From NCBI GenBank assembly GCA_017306015.1, contig JAFKJK010000007.1, positions 434,001 through 498,000 of the forward strand: DNA of 64,000 bases, given 5' to 3'. Shown one piece after another: positions 8,562 to 17,985 of the stretch. The notes under the pieces are model-generated. The model did no database searches and had not been told where the DNA came from. It saw only the letters and a program-made list of their open reading frames with translations. The position numbers and the translations under genes are program-made. The first letter of the stretch is position 1. Every line of letters starts with the position of its first letter. The stretch is from Propionibacteriaceae bacterium (GTDB lineage: Bacteria > Actinomycetota > Actinomycetes > Propionibacteriales > Propionibacteriaceae).

Positions 8562-10178
8562 CTAGACCATCTCCTCGAGCTTGCGGGTCTGCCGGAACCC
8601 CAGGACGGCGATCACGGCGACGATGATGAAGATGATGATCGACAGGGCTGCGGCCAGGCCGAGGTCGGCCCGCGCCGCGCCCCCGCCGACGCCGGAGATC
8701 CGGTACACCATCGAGATCAGGATGTCGGTCGCTCCGACCGGCTCGGTGGCGCCGAAGGACGGCCCGCCCTTGGTCAGCATGTAGATCAGCGTGAAGTTGT
8801 TGAAGTTGAAGGCGAAGGACGCAACCAGCACCGGGGCGGTCGAGATCAGCAGCAACGGCCCGGTCACGTTGAGCCACATCCGGGCGGGGCTCGCGCCGTC
8901 CACCACCGCCGCCTCCTTGAGCTCGCCGGGCAGCGACTGCAGCGCGCCGGTCGAGATCAGGAACATGTAGGGGAAGCCCAGCCACAGCTGGACCAGCAGC
9001 AGCGAGCCCCGGGCCAGCCAGTAGCCGCTCTCGGTCTGGGTCTGCAGCCAGTCGATGCCGGCCCCGCCCAGAATCTGGTTGATGAAGCCGTCCACGTTCA
9101 GCATGTTGCGCCACACCAGCGCGCCCAGGAAGGACGGGAAGGCGTAGGGCAGCAGCAGCAACGTCCGGTAGAGCTTGCGTCCCTTCACCCTCTCGTCGTT
9201 CAGGACGATCGCGAGGAAGGTGCCGAAGACGAAGGTGAGGAACACCGAGAGGAAGGCGAACGCGAAGGTCCACAGCGTCACCGACACGAAGTACTGGCCG
9301 TACTCGGAGTCGGAGAAGAAGGCGCTGGTGAAGTTGTCGAGACCGACCCACACCTGCCAGCCGGTGCGGAAGCGGTGACCGCCCGCTGTCTCACCGTCGG
9401 CGAGGAAGAACCCCTTGTCGGTGGCGTGGTACACGGTCGCGGTGGTGGTGTCGGTGATGGTCTGTGCGGCCGGATCCCACTTCAGGGTGGACGCCGCGTC
9501 GCAGGCCATCACGCCGGCCGCCTGGATCACCCGTCCCGGCTCGTCACCGATCGGCGCCTTGAGCCCCTGGAGCTTCTGGCCGATCTCCGCGGGTGGCACG
9601 ATCTCGTAACCGGGCACCGAGGTGATCTTGCCGCCGGCGCCGACCTGCGCTCCCGGGACGGCGGCCATCGCGTTGGCCTCGTTCCCGACCCACACGCTGG
9701 CGTCCGGCTTGGAGATCGCGATGAAGATCTCGCTGCCCTGGCGGACGGCGGCCATCGGGTAGTAGGCACCGCCCGGCACGCACTTGGTGTCCTGGAGCAG
9801 GGCGAAAGCCGCGGCCTCCTGCGGTGAGCTGAGCCGGTGGCCGTCGCCGTAGTTGGTGAACGCGATGTAGCCGTTGAAGAACACCGCGAAGACCTGGAAG
9901 ACGAGCAGGAAGATCACCCCGGGCAGCATGTACTTCGCCGGGAGGGTGTAGCGATTGGTGAAATAGGTGTAGTCCAGCGCCAGCAGGATGACCACCATGC
10001 CCGCGAGGACCCACCAGGACTGGTTCGCGTAGGCCGCGTAGACGATGTAGAGCCCGAACGCGTTGACCAGGCACATCAACAGCAGCTTCACCGCGAAGCC
10101 CACCGTGAATGTCTTCGAGTTCCACGCCTCCCCCGAGGAGGCGGGACGGACCGGCTTCGTCTGCTCTGACACCGCCAC
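8562..10178 (-). CDS. malF: Maltose-type ABC transporter permease MalF
   Basis: A 538-residue permease. It has three N-terminal helices, a large extracytoplasmic domain (about residues 120-270, containing two or three Cys) and five or six C-terminal helices with the EAA motif EAAVVDGASPARMWLNV. The large periplasmic-type loop is the hallmark of MalF compared with shorter sugar permeases, and it contacts the binding protein. It forms a heterodimer with MalG. The gene follows malE after a 92-nt gap that carries a strong hairpin. Confidence 0.9.
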   Translation of the reverse strand: MAVSEQTKPVRPASSGEAWNSKTFTVGFAVKLLLMCLVNAFGLYIVYAAYANQSWWVLAGMVVILLALDYTYFTNRYTLPAKYMLPGVIFLLVFQVFAVFFNGYIAFTNYGDGHRLSSPQEAAAFALLQDTKCVPGGAYYPMAAVRQGSEIFIAISKPDASVWVGNEANAMAAVPGAQVGAGGKITSVPGYEIVPPAEIGQKLQGLKAPIGDEPGRVIQAAGVMACDAASTLKWDPAAQTITDTTTATVYHATDKGFFLADGETAGGHRFRTGWQVWVGLDNFTSAFFSDSEYGQYFVSVTLWTFAFAFLSVFLTFVFGTFLAIVLNDERVKGRKLYRTLLLLPYAFPSFLGALVWRNMLNVDGFINQILGGAGIDWLQTQTESGYWLARGSLLLVQLWLGFPYMFLISTGALQSLPGELKEAAVVDGASPARMWLNVTGPLLLISTAPVLVASFAFNFNNFTLIYMLTKGGPSFGATEPVGATDILISMVYRISGVGGGAARADLGLAAALSIIIFIIVAVIAVLGFRQTRKLEEMV

Positions 10179-10208
10179 CGGATCAGTTTCCTCTCACGCA
10201 GTTGGGAT

Positions 10209-10255
10209 ACCGATCAGCATTGCGAGAGCAACGTACTCCCGCAATGCCGATCGGT
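10209..10255 (-). promoter_or_regulatory. Strong hairpin between malE and malF
   Basis: Arms 10209-10224 and 10240-10255 pair over 16 positions. The single mismatch becomes a G-U wobble on the minus-strand RNA, so the stem is unbroken in the mRNA; the loop is 15 nt. It starts 15 nt after the malE stop and there is no T run. The likely role is to protect malE mRNA or partly stop transcription, giving more binding protein than permease. Confidence 0.6.
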
Positions 10256-10270
10256 CGATCCGGATTCGGC

Positions 10271-11536
10271 CTACTTCTTGAGATCCTTCTGGATGGCGGC
10301 GATCATCGCGTCCCAGGCCTTGGCCGGGTCGCTGGCCTTGCCGGAGATGATCTCGACCTGGGTCTTGCCCCAGTAGGTCCACACGGCGTTCATCTCAGGG
10401 ATGGACGGCATCGGGACGGCCTGTGCCGCCACGGCCGCGAAGCCCTTGGTGATCGGGTCGTCGGCGAGGGCCTTCTCTGCTGCCGAGGTCAGGGCCGGGG
10501 TGCGGTTCCCGACCTTGTAGAGCTGGGTCTGGACCTCATCGGTGGCGATGTAGTTCAGCAGGAAGTCGGCGGCGACGATCGGGTTGGCGCTCTTGGAGGA
10601 GACATAGAAGCCCTGGACGCCCGAGAACGGCGCGGCAGGCTGGCCACCCGCGGACGGGATCGGGTCGACCGAGATGTCGATGCCGGCCTTCTTGATGTCC
10701 GCGATGCTCCACGGACCGGTGATGTAGAACGGGGTCTGGCCGTTGATGAAGGCGGACTTGGCCTTGTCGCCGTCCATCGAGACCACGATGTTCTTGGCCT
10801 TGCCCTGCTGGCCGAGCCAGTTGGCGAAGGCGTGGCCGGCGTCGCCGCCCATCGCGAGTTCGGTGGTGTACGAGCCCGAGGCGTCCTGGGCGAAAACCTT
10901 GGCGCCGAAGGAGGTCTGCATCGGGTACATGTGGTACGCGTCGCCGTTCTCGCTGACCTGCAGCGCGACGGGCACCTTCGAGCCCTTGGCGGCCGCGATC
11001 ATGTCGTCCCACGTTGCCGGGGCCGACGAGGCGAGCTTGGTGTTGCGGACGAGCGCGATGTTCTCGATCGCGTACGGCACGCCGTAGGTCTGGCCGTCGT
11101 AGGTGAACGCGTCGACGGCGACCTTGGTGAACGCGGAGGCCTTGTCACCGAGCGGGACGGGGCTGACCGCGCCGTTCTGGATCAGGCCACCCAGCCAGTC
11201 GTGGGCACCGAGCAGGATGTCGGGAGCGGTGCCGGCGTCGAAGGCGGCGGTGAACTCGTCGCGCATCTTGCCCGCGTCCTTGGTGACGAGCGTGACCTTG
11301 GCATGGGTGGCTTCGGTGAACTGCTTCGCAGCGGCGTCGACAGCCTTGAACCGGTCCTGGTCCACCCACATGGTCAACGTGACGCCGGAGTAGTCGGCCG
11401 CCGCGGACGTTGTCGGAGCGGACGTCGCCGGCGCTCCACTGGTGGCGGCCGGGCCGCTCGAACATGCACTCAGCGCCACGACCGCCGCGGCGACTCCCAA
11501 TGTGCGGATGCTCCTTCGCATCATGCTCCTCTTCAT
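10271..11536 (-). CDS. malE: Maltose/maltodextrin-binding lipoprotein
   Basis: A 421-residue solute-binding protein of the MalE family. The N-terminus is a lipoprotein signal (basic MKRSMMRRS, hydrophobic core, lipobox LSAC), so it is tethered outside the membrane. A Ser/Thr/Ala-rich linker leads to the two-lobed domain (LTMWVDQDRFKAVDAAAKQF; APDILLGAHDWLGGL; TPFYITGPWSIADIKKAG), where aromatic residues typically stack on glucose rings. It is the first gene of the transport set and faces the LacI regulator across a region with a 12-bp palindrome. An alternative start at the second Met pair is possible. Confidence 0.9.
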   Translation of the reverse strand: MKRSMMRRSIRTLGVAAAVVALSACSSGPAATSGAPATSAPTTSAAADYSGVTLTMWVDQDRFKAVDAAAKQFTEATHAKVTLVTKDAGKMRDEFTAAFDAGTAPDILLGAHDWLGGLIQNGAVSPVPLGDKASAFTKVAVDAFTYDGQTYGVPYAIENIALVRNTKLASSAPATWDDMIAAAKGSKVPVALQVSENGDAYHMYPMQTSFGAKVFAQDASGSYTTELAMGGDAGHAFANWLGQQGKAKNIVVSMDGDKAKSAFINGQTPFYITGPWSIADIKKAGIDISVDPIPSAGGQPAAPFSGVQGFYVSSKSANPIVAADFLLNYIATDEVQTQLYKVGNRTPALTSAAEKALADDPITKGFAAVAAQAVPMPSIPEMNAVWTYWGKTQVEIISGKASDPAKAWDAMIAAIQKDLKK

Positions 11537-11595
11537 TGATGGTTCGGGACGTCGTCCAGACGCGCCGTTGCGCTGAGCATAGTACGCGGTTGCAC

Positions 11596-11607
11596 AGTTA
11601 CGTAACT
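11596..11607. promoter_or_regulatory. Palindromic operator candidate, malE/lacI region
   Basis: AGTTACGTAACT is a perfect 12-bp palindrome between the divergent malE and LacI-family genes, flanked by TTGCAC and CGTTGC. A LacI-family regulator encoded next to it is the natural candidate ligand. Confidence 0.5.
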
Positions 11608-11715
11608 CGTTGCGCGGTCGTTATCAAGATGGAATACTGTGCCGCGGCGAAGGGCCTTGTCCCCCACCATCGACCTGGCGCCAGGACGATGCCGTCGTAC
11701 AAGGAGTCACCAGAG

Positions 11716-12756
11716 ATGCCCGCTGAGGTTCCCCACACCTCGCGCAAGCCGCGCCTACTCGACATCGCCCAGGTATCCGGGGTCAGTACCGCCACCGTGT
11801 CCCGGGTGCTCAACGGGAAGCCGGGAGTCGGCGAGGAGGTCCGCACCGCTGTCATCGCGGCCCTCGACATGCTCGGCTACAAGCGCCCGGCCGCGCTGCT
11901 GCCCAAGACATCCGGGCTGATCGGCGTGATCGTCCCGGAACTGAACAACCCGATCTTCCCGGCCTTCGCCCAGGGGCTCGAACAGCGGCTCTCGCACCGC
12001 GGCTACACCGCGCTGTTGTGCACGCAGTCGCCGGGAGGAACCACGGAGGACGACTCGATCCAGGTACTCCTGGGCCAGGGGGTCTCCGGGCTCATCCTGG
12101 TCTCCGGGCTGCACGCCGACTCCTCCGCAGACCCCGGCAGGTACGGCGACCTCCGCGCGCGGGGCCTCCCGCTGGCCTTCATCAACGGCTACGCGCCCGG
12201 AGTCGACGGCTTCTTCGCCAGCACCGACGACGCCGCCGGAGTCGACGCGTCCGTCCGGCACCTGATCACGATGGGCCACCGCGACATCGCGCTGCTCATC
12301 GGCCCGGACCGCTTCGCCCCCGCCCAGGCGAAGATCGCGGCGTTCCGGGTGGCACTGGCGGAGCAGTTGGGAGTGAAGGACGCGCGTCCCCACATCTTCC
12401 GCACCCTGTACACCCTCGAGGGCGGCAAGGAGGCCGCCAAGGCGATGGTCTCCTCCGGCCACACCGCGCTGATCTGCGGCTCGGACCTGATGGCCCTCGG
12501 CGCGATCCAGGGCGTACGCAGCCTCGGCCTGGACGTGCCGAGGGACGTCTCGGTGGTCGGCTACGACGACTCACCGCTGATCGCGTTCGTCGACCCGCCG
12601 CTGACCACCGTCCACCAGCCGGTCGGCGCGATCTGCGAGGCCGTCGTGCTGGCGCTGCTCGGCGAGATCGACGGCACCCCGAGCCCGCGGCTGGACCTCA
12701 GCTTCCGGCCCGAACTCATCGTGCGGTCGTCGACCGGACCGGTGCCGACGTCCTGA
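11716..12756 (+). CDS. LacI-family regulator of the maltodextrin genes
   Basis: A 346-residue LacI/GalR repressor. The N-terminal HTH (RLLDIAQVSGVSTATVSRVL) and hinge are followed by a periplasmic-binding-protein-like sensor domain (GVIVPELNNPIFPAF; VSVVGYDDSPL; PLTTVHQP). I start at ATG 11716 because AAGGAG lies 9 nt upstream; an in-frame ATG at 11689 would add nine residues. It is divergent from the MalE-MalF-MalG-glucosidase set, so it very probably controls that set in response to a maltose-type sugar. Confidence 0.9.
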   Translation: MPAEVPHTSRKPRLLDIAQVSGVSTATVSRVLNGKPGVGEEVRTAVIAALDMLGYKRPAALLPKTSGLIGVIVPELNNPIFPAFAQGLEQRLSHRGYTALLCTQSPGGTTEDDSIQVLLGQGVSGLILVSGLHADSSADPGRYGDLRARGLPLAFINGYAPGVDGFFASTDDAAGVDASVRHLITMGHRDIALLIGPDRFAPAQAKIAAFRVALAEQLGVKDARPHIFRTLYTLEGGKEAAKAMVSSGHTALICGSDLMALGAIQGVRSLGLDVPRDVSVVGYDDSPLIAFVDPPLTTVHQPVGAICEAVVLALLGEIDGTPSPRLDLSFRPELIVRSSTGPVPTS

Positions 12757-12757
12757 A

Positions 12758-12777
12758 GCCGGCGACGGCGGGCCGGC
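12758..12777 (+). terminator. Weak GC hairpin after the LacI gene
   Basis: GCCGGC occurs at 12758-12763 and again at 12772-12777. The sequence is self-complementary and can form a 6-bp stem just after the stop codon. There is no T run. Confidence 0.3.
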
Positions 12778-12843
12778 GATCGTGGGCAACTGTGCCACCG
12801 GGCAGCCCCGACTCCGCCTGAGAACGCGAGCAATACTGGCCGG

Positions 12844-14340
12844 GTGACCCGTGGCGGGCGAGCCCTCGCAGGCGTGGCCGCCGCAGGACTCGGGACGGCG
12901 GCCGGCCAGCTCGTCGGGAGCGCCCTCGACCCGGCGGCCGCGCCGCTGCAGGCGGTCGGCGCGGCCGTCATCGACCTGGCACCGCCGGGGCTGAAGGAAT
13001 GGGCCGTCTCCACCGTCGGCACGGCGGACAAGCCACTACTCGTCGCCACCGTCCTGGTGGTCGTCGTTCTCCTCGGAGCAGCCGCCGGGCTCTGGGCCGG
13101 ACGGACGGCGATCGCGGGCGACCTGATCTTCGCCGGGCTGGGCCTCGTCGGGATCGCGGCGGCGGTGAGCCGTCCCACCGCCGGGCCGTTCGGCTTCCTG
13201 CCGAGCCTCGTCGCCGCCGGCGTCGCCGTCGCCGCCCTGCGCTGGCAACTGCGCTGGTCGTCGCCCGACATCACCGGCGCGCCGAGTCGCGCGGGGCTCG
13301 ACCGGCGCCTCCTGCTCACCGGGGGCCTCGGCGTCCTCGGTGCCATCGCGACGGCCAACCTTCCCGGCATCAGGGGCTCCGCACCCACCGCGAGCCCAAT
13401 CGTCCTGCCGCGGCCGAGGTCCACCGCGCCCACCTTCCCGACCGGGCTGGAGACGACCGTGACCGGCATCAGCCCGCTGCGGACGCCGGTGCCGGACTTC
13501 TACCGGGTCGACACGGCGCTCTTCGTCCCCAGCCTGGAGACCGCCGGCTGGCGGCTCGACGTGACCGGAATGGTGGCCAACCCGTTCAGCCTCACCTGGG
13601 ACGAGTTGCTGGCAATGCCTCTGATCGAGCGGGACATCACCCTCACCTGCGTCTCCAACGAGATCGGCGGCCCGTACTGCGGCAGCACGCGCTGGCTCGG
13701 CGTCCGGGTCGCGGACCTGCTGGAGCGCGCCCAGCCGTCCCCTGGCGCGGAGCAGGTGCTGAGCACCTCTGTGGACGGCTTCACCGCCAGCACGCCCCTC
13801 CCCGTTCTCCGCGACGGCCGGGACGCCATGGTCGCGGTCGCCATGGACGGCCAGCCGCTGACCAGGGAGCACGGCTTCCCCGCCCGGCTGCTCACCCCCG
13901 GTCTGTACGGCTACGTCGGCGCCACCAAGTGGCTCACCCAGCTGAAGCTGACCACCTTCGCCGCGGACGTGGCGTACTGGACGGCGCGCGGCTGGGCGCA
14001 GCAGGCTCCGGTGAAGACGGCGACCCGGATCGACGTCCCGCACGGCCCCATCGCCGCCGGTGCGACCGTGGTGGCCGGCGTCGCCTGGGCGACCCACCGG
14101 GGAGTCAGCCGCGTGCAGGTGCAGGTGGACGACGGCCCGTGGCAGGACGCCCGGCTCGGTCCGGACGTTGGTCTCGACTATTGGCGCCAGTGGTACCTGC
14201 CGTGGGACGCGCCGTCCGGGCAGCACCGGCTGTCCGCCCGCGCCTACGACGGCTCAGGCGTCCCCCAGACCGCGCAGGTGCAGGGAGTCCTCCCGGACGG
14301 CGCCACCGGCTACCACGTGATCGACGTGCAGGTCGGCTGA
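12844..14340 (+). CDS. Membrane-anchored molybdopterin (sulfite oxidase-like) oxidoreductase
   Basis: A 498-residue protein. Four or so membrane helices occupy residues 5-140, followed by a twin-arginine-like DRRLLLTGG stretch and an extracytoplasmic catalytic domain. The domain carries the sulfite-oxidase-fold molybdopterin signature around Cys269 (TLTCVSNEIGGPYCG), the Mo ligand, and ends with a Mo-co dimerisation domain (VQVQVDDGPWQDARL). Actinobacterial members are poorly characterised oxidoreductases acting on unknown small molecules. The GTG start at 12844 lies 6 nt after AATACT (12832-12837), so the gene looks leaderless. It converges on the YciO-type gene. Confidence 0.85.
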   Translation: MTRGGRALAGVAAAGLGTAAGQLVGSALDPAAAPLQAVGAAVIDLAPPGLKEWAVSTVGTADKPLLVATVLVVVVLLGAAAGLWAGRTAIAGDLIFAGLGLVGIAAAVSRPTAGPFGFLPSLVAAGVAVAALRWQLRWSSPDITGAPSRAGLDRRLLLTGGLGVLGAIATANLPGIRGSAPTASPIVLPRPRSTAPTFPTGLETTVTGISPLRTPVPDFYRVDTALFVPSLETAGWRLDVTGMVANPFSLTWDELLAMPLIERDITLTCVSNEIGGPYCGSTRWLGVRVADLLERAQPSPGAEQVLSTSVDGFTASTPLPVLRDGRDAMVAVAMDGQPLTREHGFPARLLTPGLYGYVGATKWLTQLKLTTFAADVAYWTARGWAQQAPVKTATRIDVPHGPIAAGATVVAGVAWATHRGVSRVQVQVDDGPWQDARLGPDVGLDYWRQWYLPWDAPSGQHRLSARAYDGSGVPQTAQVQGVLPDGATGYHVIDVQVG

Positions 14341-14355
14341 GCGGCTCCGGCTCAG
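14337..14355. terminator. Convergent hairpin
   Basis: CTGAGC and GCTCAG pair around a 7-nt loop, overlapping both the stop of the molybdopterin oxidoreductase and the stop of the YciO-type gene. It is a likely shared terminator without a T tract. Confidence 0.4.
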
Positions 14356-14975
14356 GGCTCGAACGGACCTGGGTCGCCGGCGCCGACCCGGATGATCACC
14401 GGCTCGTCCTCCGACAGGTCGATCACCGTGGTCGGCTCCAGGCCGCAGTCGCCGGAGTCGAGGACGGCGTCCACCTGGTTGCCCAGCTCCTCGTTCACCA
14501 GCCAGCCCTCGGTCATGGGCTCGGTCTGGCCGGGCAGGATCAGGGTGGACGACACCAGCGGCTCGCCGAGCACCTTCAGCAGTTCGAGCGCGGTGGTGTG
14601 CTTCGGGACACGGACGCCGACCGTCTTCTTCTTGGGGTGGAGCATGACCTTCGGCGCCTCCCGGGTGGCCTTCAGGATGAAGGTGTAGGCGTCCGGTGTC
14701 GCCGCCTTCACGGCCCGGAAGACGTCGTTGTCCATCTGGACGTACTGGCCGAGCTGGGCGAACTCGCTGCAGACCAGCGTGAAGTGGTGCCCGTCGTCGA
14801 GCTGGCGGAGTGCGCGGATGCGGCTCAGCCCGTCCCGGTTGCCGAGCTGGCAGCCGAGTGCGTAGCCCGAGTCGGTCGGATACGCCAGCAGGCCGCCGGC
14901 CGTGACCACCTCCGCTGCCTGCGAGAGCGACCGGGGCTGGGGGTTCTCAGGATGCACATCGAAGTAGCGGGCCAT
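14352..14975 (-). CDS. YciO-type Sua5/YrdC protein
   Basis: A 207-residue member of the Sua5/YciO/YrdC family. Features are AYPTDSGYALGCQ near the N-terminus, the KKTVGVRVPKH motif and SSTLILPG. The family includes L-threonylcarbamoyladenylate synthases needed for the t6A modification of tRNA. This sequence is closer to the YciO branch, whose exact activity is less clear. The start ATG lies 8 nt after TAGGGT (14984-14989), with no ribosome site, so it is probably leaderless. Confidence 0.82.
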   Translation of the reverse strand: MARYFDVHPENPQPRSLSQAAEVVTAGGLLAYPTDSGYALGCQLGNRDGLSRIRALRQLDDGHHFTLVCSEFAQLGQYVQMDNDVFRAVKAATPDAYTFILKATREAPKVMLHPKKKTVGVRVPKHTTALELLKVLGEPLVSSTLILPGQTEPMTEGWLVNEELGNQVDAVLDSGDCGLEPTTVIDLSEDEPVIIRVGAGDPGPFEP

Positions 14976-15054
14976 GGAGAATCACCCTACGACAACGGCC
15001 CCGGCACGTCAGCGACAGTCAGGAGAAGTGAGGTCGGCTGGATAGGGTGCCCCC

Positions 15055-16188
15055 ATGGCGTTGTTGTCGGTCCCCCTCGCAGAGCTTCGTGCCCGCACCA
15101 GCCTCAAGTGGCGCACCTATGACCCGGACGTGCTGCCGCTGTGGGTGGCCGAGATGGACGCCCGGATCCAGCCCGAGGTCGCCCGGACCGTCGTCGCCGC
15201 CTGTGAACGCGGCGACACCGGGTACCCGCACGGCACCGCGTACGCCGAGGCGTACGCCGCGATGGCCGAGCGCCGCTGGGGCTGGACGGTGTCGGCTCCT
15301 CGCCAGATCCGCCGCGCGGGGGACGTGATGAACTCCATCCTCGCGGTGCTGCAGGCGACCACCGCGGAGGGTGACTCCGTCGTGATCAACCCGCCGGTCT
15401 ACCCGCCCTTCCGCGCGGTGGTGAGCGGCTACCGCCGCCGGATCGTCGAGGCGCCGCTGACCACGGAGGGACGCCTCGACCCGGCCGCACTCGAAGCCGC
15501 GTTCTCCGGCCAGGACGCGCCCACGGCCTACCTGCTGTGCTCGCCGCACAACCCCAACGGCACCGTGCATACCGCTGCGGAGCTGGAGGCGGTGATGGCG
15601 CTGGCGAACCGGCACGGCGTGCAGGTGATCGTCGACGAGATCCACGCGCCACTGGTCGCTCCGGGCGTCCAGTTCGTCCCACTGCTCACCGTCCCCGGCG
15701 GTGAGCGCGCGATCAGCGTCACGTCGGCCGGGAAGGCGTGGAACCTCGCCGCGTTCAAGGCAGGCCTGGTCATCGCCGGCGCCGAGGCGACCGCCGTGCT
15801 CGCGCAGCTGCCGCCACTCGCGCAGGGCTCCAGCGGGCACTTCGCGAACCTCGCCCATACCACCGCGCTGGTCGAGTGCCAGGACTGGGTGGACGAACTC
15901 CGCACCGAGATCGCGGCGAACAAGGTGCTGCTGGCCGAGCGTCTGGCCGCCAGGCTCCCGGCGCTGTCGTACCGTCCCACGGACGGGACCTACCTCGCGT
16001 GGGTCGACTGTTCTCCGCTCGGGCTGGCCGACCCCGCGACGACCTTCCGCGAGCGCGGACGGGTGGCCTTCTCCCCCGGCGTCATGTTCGCCGGCACCCA
16101 CGACCAGTGGGTACGGATCAACCTGGCCTGCTCACCGGAGGTGGTGGTCGAGGCCGTCGACCGGATGGTCGCGGCCCTGCCTCGCTGA
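15055..16188 (+). CDS. PatB/MalY-type C-S lyase aminotransferase
   Basis: A 377-residue PLP enzyme of fold type I in the PatB/MalY group, which cleaves cystathionine or cysteine conjugates and can modulate regulators. Seen are the N-terminal LKWRTYDPDVLPLWVAEMD, the substrate motif CSPHNPNG, VDEIH with the pyridine-binding Asp, and the Schiff-base lysine in SAGKAWNLAAFKAG. The ATG follows TAGGGT by 6 nt (15043-15048), which suggests a leaderless transcript. It stands alone and converges on the TadE-like gene. Confidence 0.87.
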   Translation: MALLSVPLAELRARTSLKWRTYDPDVLPLWVAEMDARIQPEVARTVVAACERGDTGYPHGTAYAEAYAAMAERRWGWTVSAPRQIRRAGDVMNSILAVLQATTAEGDSVVINPPVYPPFRAVVSGYRRRIVEAPLTTEGRLDPAALEAAFSGQDAPTAYLLCSPHNPNGTVHTAAELEAVMALANRHGVQVIVDEIHAPLVAPGVQFVPLLTVPGGERAISVTSAGKAWNLAAFKAGLVIAGAEATAVLAQLPPLAQGSSGHFANLAHTTALVECQDWVDELRTEIAANKVLLAERLAARLPALSYRPTDGTYLAWVDCSPLGLADPATTFRERGRVAFSPGVMFAGTHDQWVRINLACSPEVVVEAVDRMVAALPR

Positions 16189-16202
16189 CGCCAGCGAGGC
16201 GG

Positions 16203-16595
16203 CTAACGATCGCCGACCAGTTCGGCTTCCGCTGATCCCTGCGCGGCCAGCTGGTTCACGCCGATCAGGCTCAGCAGCACGGTCGGAACGCTGATGTGCG
16301 TACGGACGCTGACCCGTCCGTCCATCACGGTGACGTCACCGTCGACTCCGGTCCGTTCCGCGATCACAGCCTGCGCGCGGGCGATCGCATGGGGGATGTC
16401 GACCGTGCCCCCGGCCAGTCGCGCGGCCGCCGTGTCGTCCGCCGCTGCTCGGGCGGCCGCAGCGGCCAGCCCCTCGGCCCGACGTTGGGCAGCCGCCTGC
16501 GCTCCGCCGTCCACCACCAGCCCGATCATGATCAGCAGGGCCGGCAGGATGCCGACGATGAACGGCGAGAGCGACATGCCGCGCTGGTCGCGCAT
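16203..16595 (-). CDS. TadE-like pseudopilin
   Basis: A 130-residue protein with a TadE-type N-terminus: a short QRGMSLSPFIVGILPALL, then one long hydrophobic helix (about 10-30) leading into an Ala-rich QAAAQRRAEGLAAAAARAAA region. Such proteins are minor pilins or pilus-associated proteins of Tad systems. ATG 16595 is chosen because AGGAGGTGAG sits immediately upstream. There are no neighbouring tad genes; the Flp-like pilin at 2.7 kb is the only other such gene in the window. Confidence 0.68.
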   Translation of the reverse strand: MRDQRGMSLSPFIVGILPALLIMIGLVVDGGAQAAAQRRAEGLAAAAARAAADDTAAARLAGGTVDIPHAIARAQAVIAERTGVDGDVTVMDGRVSVRTHISVPTVLLSLIGVNQLAAQGSAEAELVGDR

Positions 16596-16737
16596 CTCAC
16601 CTCCTGGGGGTTCGGTCTCGGTGGAGCACGTCCATTCTGCCGACACCGCGGCGTTCCAAACCAGCCTTTCCACAGGGCCGGTCCGGACACGATCGATAGG
16701 CTGGGCCGGAACCCACGCAACTGATTGGAAGAACGCC

Positions 16738-17964
16738 ATGGTCCACAAGGTCGCCCTGCTCACCGCCGGGGGTTTCGCCCCCTGCCTGTCGTCCGCGGTC
16801 GGCGGTCTGATCCAGCGCTACACCGAGCTGGCCCCCGAGGTCGAGATCATCGCCTACAAGAACGGCTACCAGGGGCTGCTCACCGGCGACTTCCTGCCCG
16901 TGACCGACATCGTCCGGGAGAAGGCCGCGCTGCTGCACCGCTACGGCGGATCGCCGATCGGCAACTCGCGGGTGAAGCTCACCAACGCCAAGGACCTGGT
17001 CAAGCGAGGTCTGGTCGCCGAGGGCGCCGACCCGCTCAAGGTCGCCGCCGACCGGCTCGTCGCCGACGGCGTGGACGTCCTGCACACCATCGGCGGCGAC
17101 GACACCAACACGACCGCAGCCGATCTCGCCGCGTACCTCGCTGCGCACGACTACGGGCTGACCGTCGTCGGGCTCCCGAAGACGATCGACAACGATGTCG
17201 TCCCGATCCGCCAGTCGCTCGGGGCGGACACCGCTGCCGAGATGGGCGCGCGGTTCGCCAAGAACGTCCTGGCCGAGCACAACGCCGGCACCCGGATCCT
17301 GATCGTCCACGAGGTCATGGGACGCAACTGCGGGTGGCTCACCGCCGCGACCGCGCGCAAGTACCACCAGTGGGTCGCCGAATCCGAATGGCTTCCCGAG
17401 ATCGGGCTGGACTCCCGCGCCTGGGACATCCACGGGATCTTCGTCCCTGAAGCTGTCATCGACATCGAGGCCGAGGCCAAGCGGCTGCTCGCGGTGATGG
17501 ACGAGGTCGGCTGCGTGAACCTCTTCCTGTCCGAGGGCGCCGGCGTCGCCGACATCGTCGCCGAGCTGGAGAAGGCCGGCCAGGAGGTCGCCCGGGACGC
17601 GTTCGGCCACGTCCGGCTGGAGCGGATCAATCCCGGCGAGTGGTTCGCCAAGCAGTTCGCGTCCATGCTCAACGCGCAGAAGGTGCTCGTGCAGAAGTCG
17701 GGCTACTACTCCCGCTCGGCAGCCGCCAACGACTACGACCTGGCGCTGATCAAGCAGATGACCGACCTCGCGGTCGACTCCGCGCTCGCCGGGACGCCCG
17801 GCGTCATCGGCAATGACGAGGAGAACGGGGACGCGCTGAGCGTGATCGCGTTCGACCGGATCCAGGGCGGCAAGCCGTTCGACATCAGCCAGCAGTGGTA
17901 CCTCGACCTGCTCGCGGAAATCGGCCAGCCGGCCCCAGTGCCGGCACCCCCCGCCGAGCACTGA
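16738..17964 (+). CDS. pfp: Pyrophosphate-dependent 6-phosphofructokinase
   Basis: A 408-residue enzyme that interconverts fructose 6-phosphate and fructose 1,6-bisphosphate using PPi, which makes glycolysis reversible at this step. The PPi-type signature is clear: GGDDT (residues 119-123), with Asp where ATP enzymes have Gly, and PKTIDND (147-153), with Lys148 in the position that excludes ATP. The length and sequence style match the Propionibacterium enzyme, and this is one reason to place the organism near the Propionibacteriaceae. A long inverted repeat follows the stop codon. Confidence 0.92.
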   Translation: MVHKVALLTAGGFAPCLSSAVGGLIQRYTELAPEVEIIAYKNGYQGLLTGDFLPVTDIVREKAALLHRYGGSPIGNSRVKLTNAKDLVKRGLVAEGADPLKVAADRLVADGVDVLHTIGGDDTNTTAADLAAYLAAHDYGLTVVGLPKTIDNDVVPIRQSLGADTAAEMGARFAKNVLAEHNAGTRILIVHEVMGRNCGWLTAATARKYHQWVAESEWLPEIGLDSRAWDIHGIFVPEAVIDIEAEAKRLLAVMDEVGCVNLFLSEGAGVADIVAELEKAGQEVARDAFGHVRLERINPGEWFAKQFASMLNAQKVLVQKSGYYSRSAAANDYDLALIKQMTDLAVDSALAGTPGVIGNDEENGDALSVIAFDRIQGGKPFDISQQWYLDLLAEIGQPAPVPAPPAEH

Positions 17965-17985
17965 CCCCCTGCCCCCTCCTCCCAC

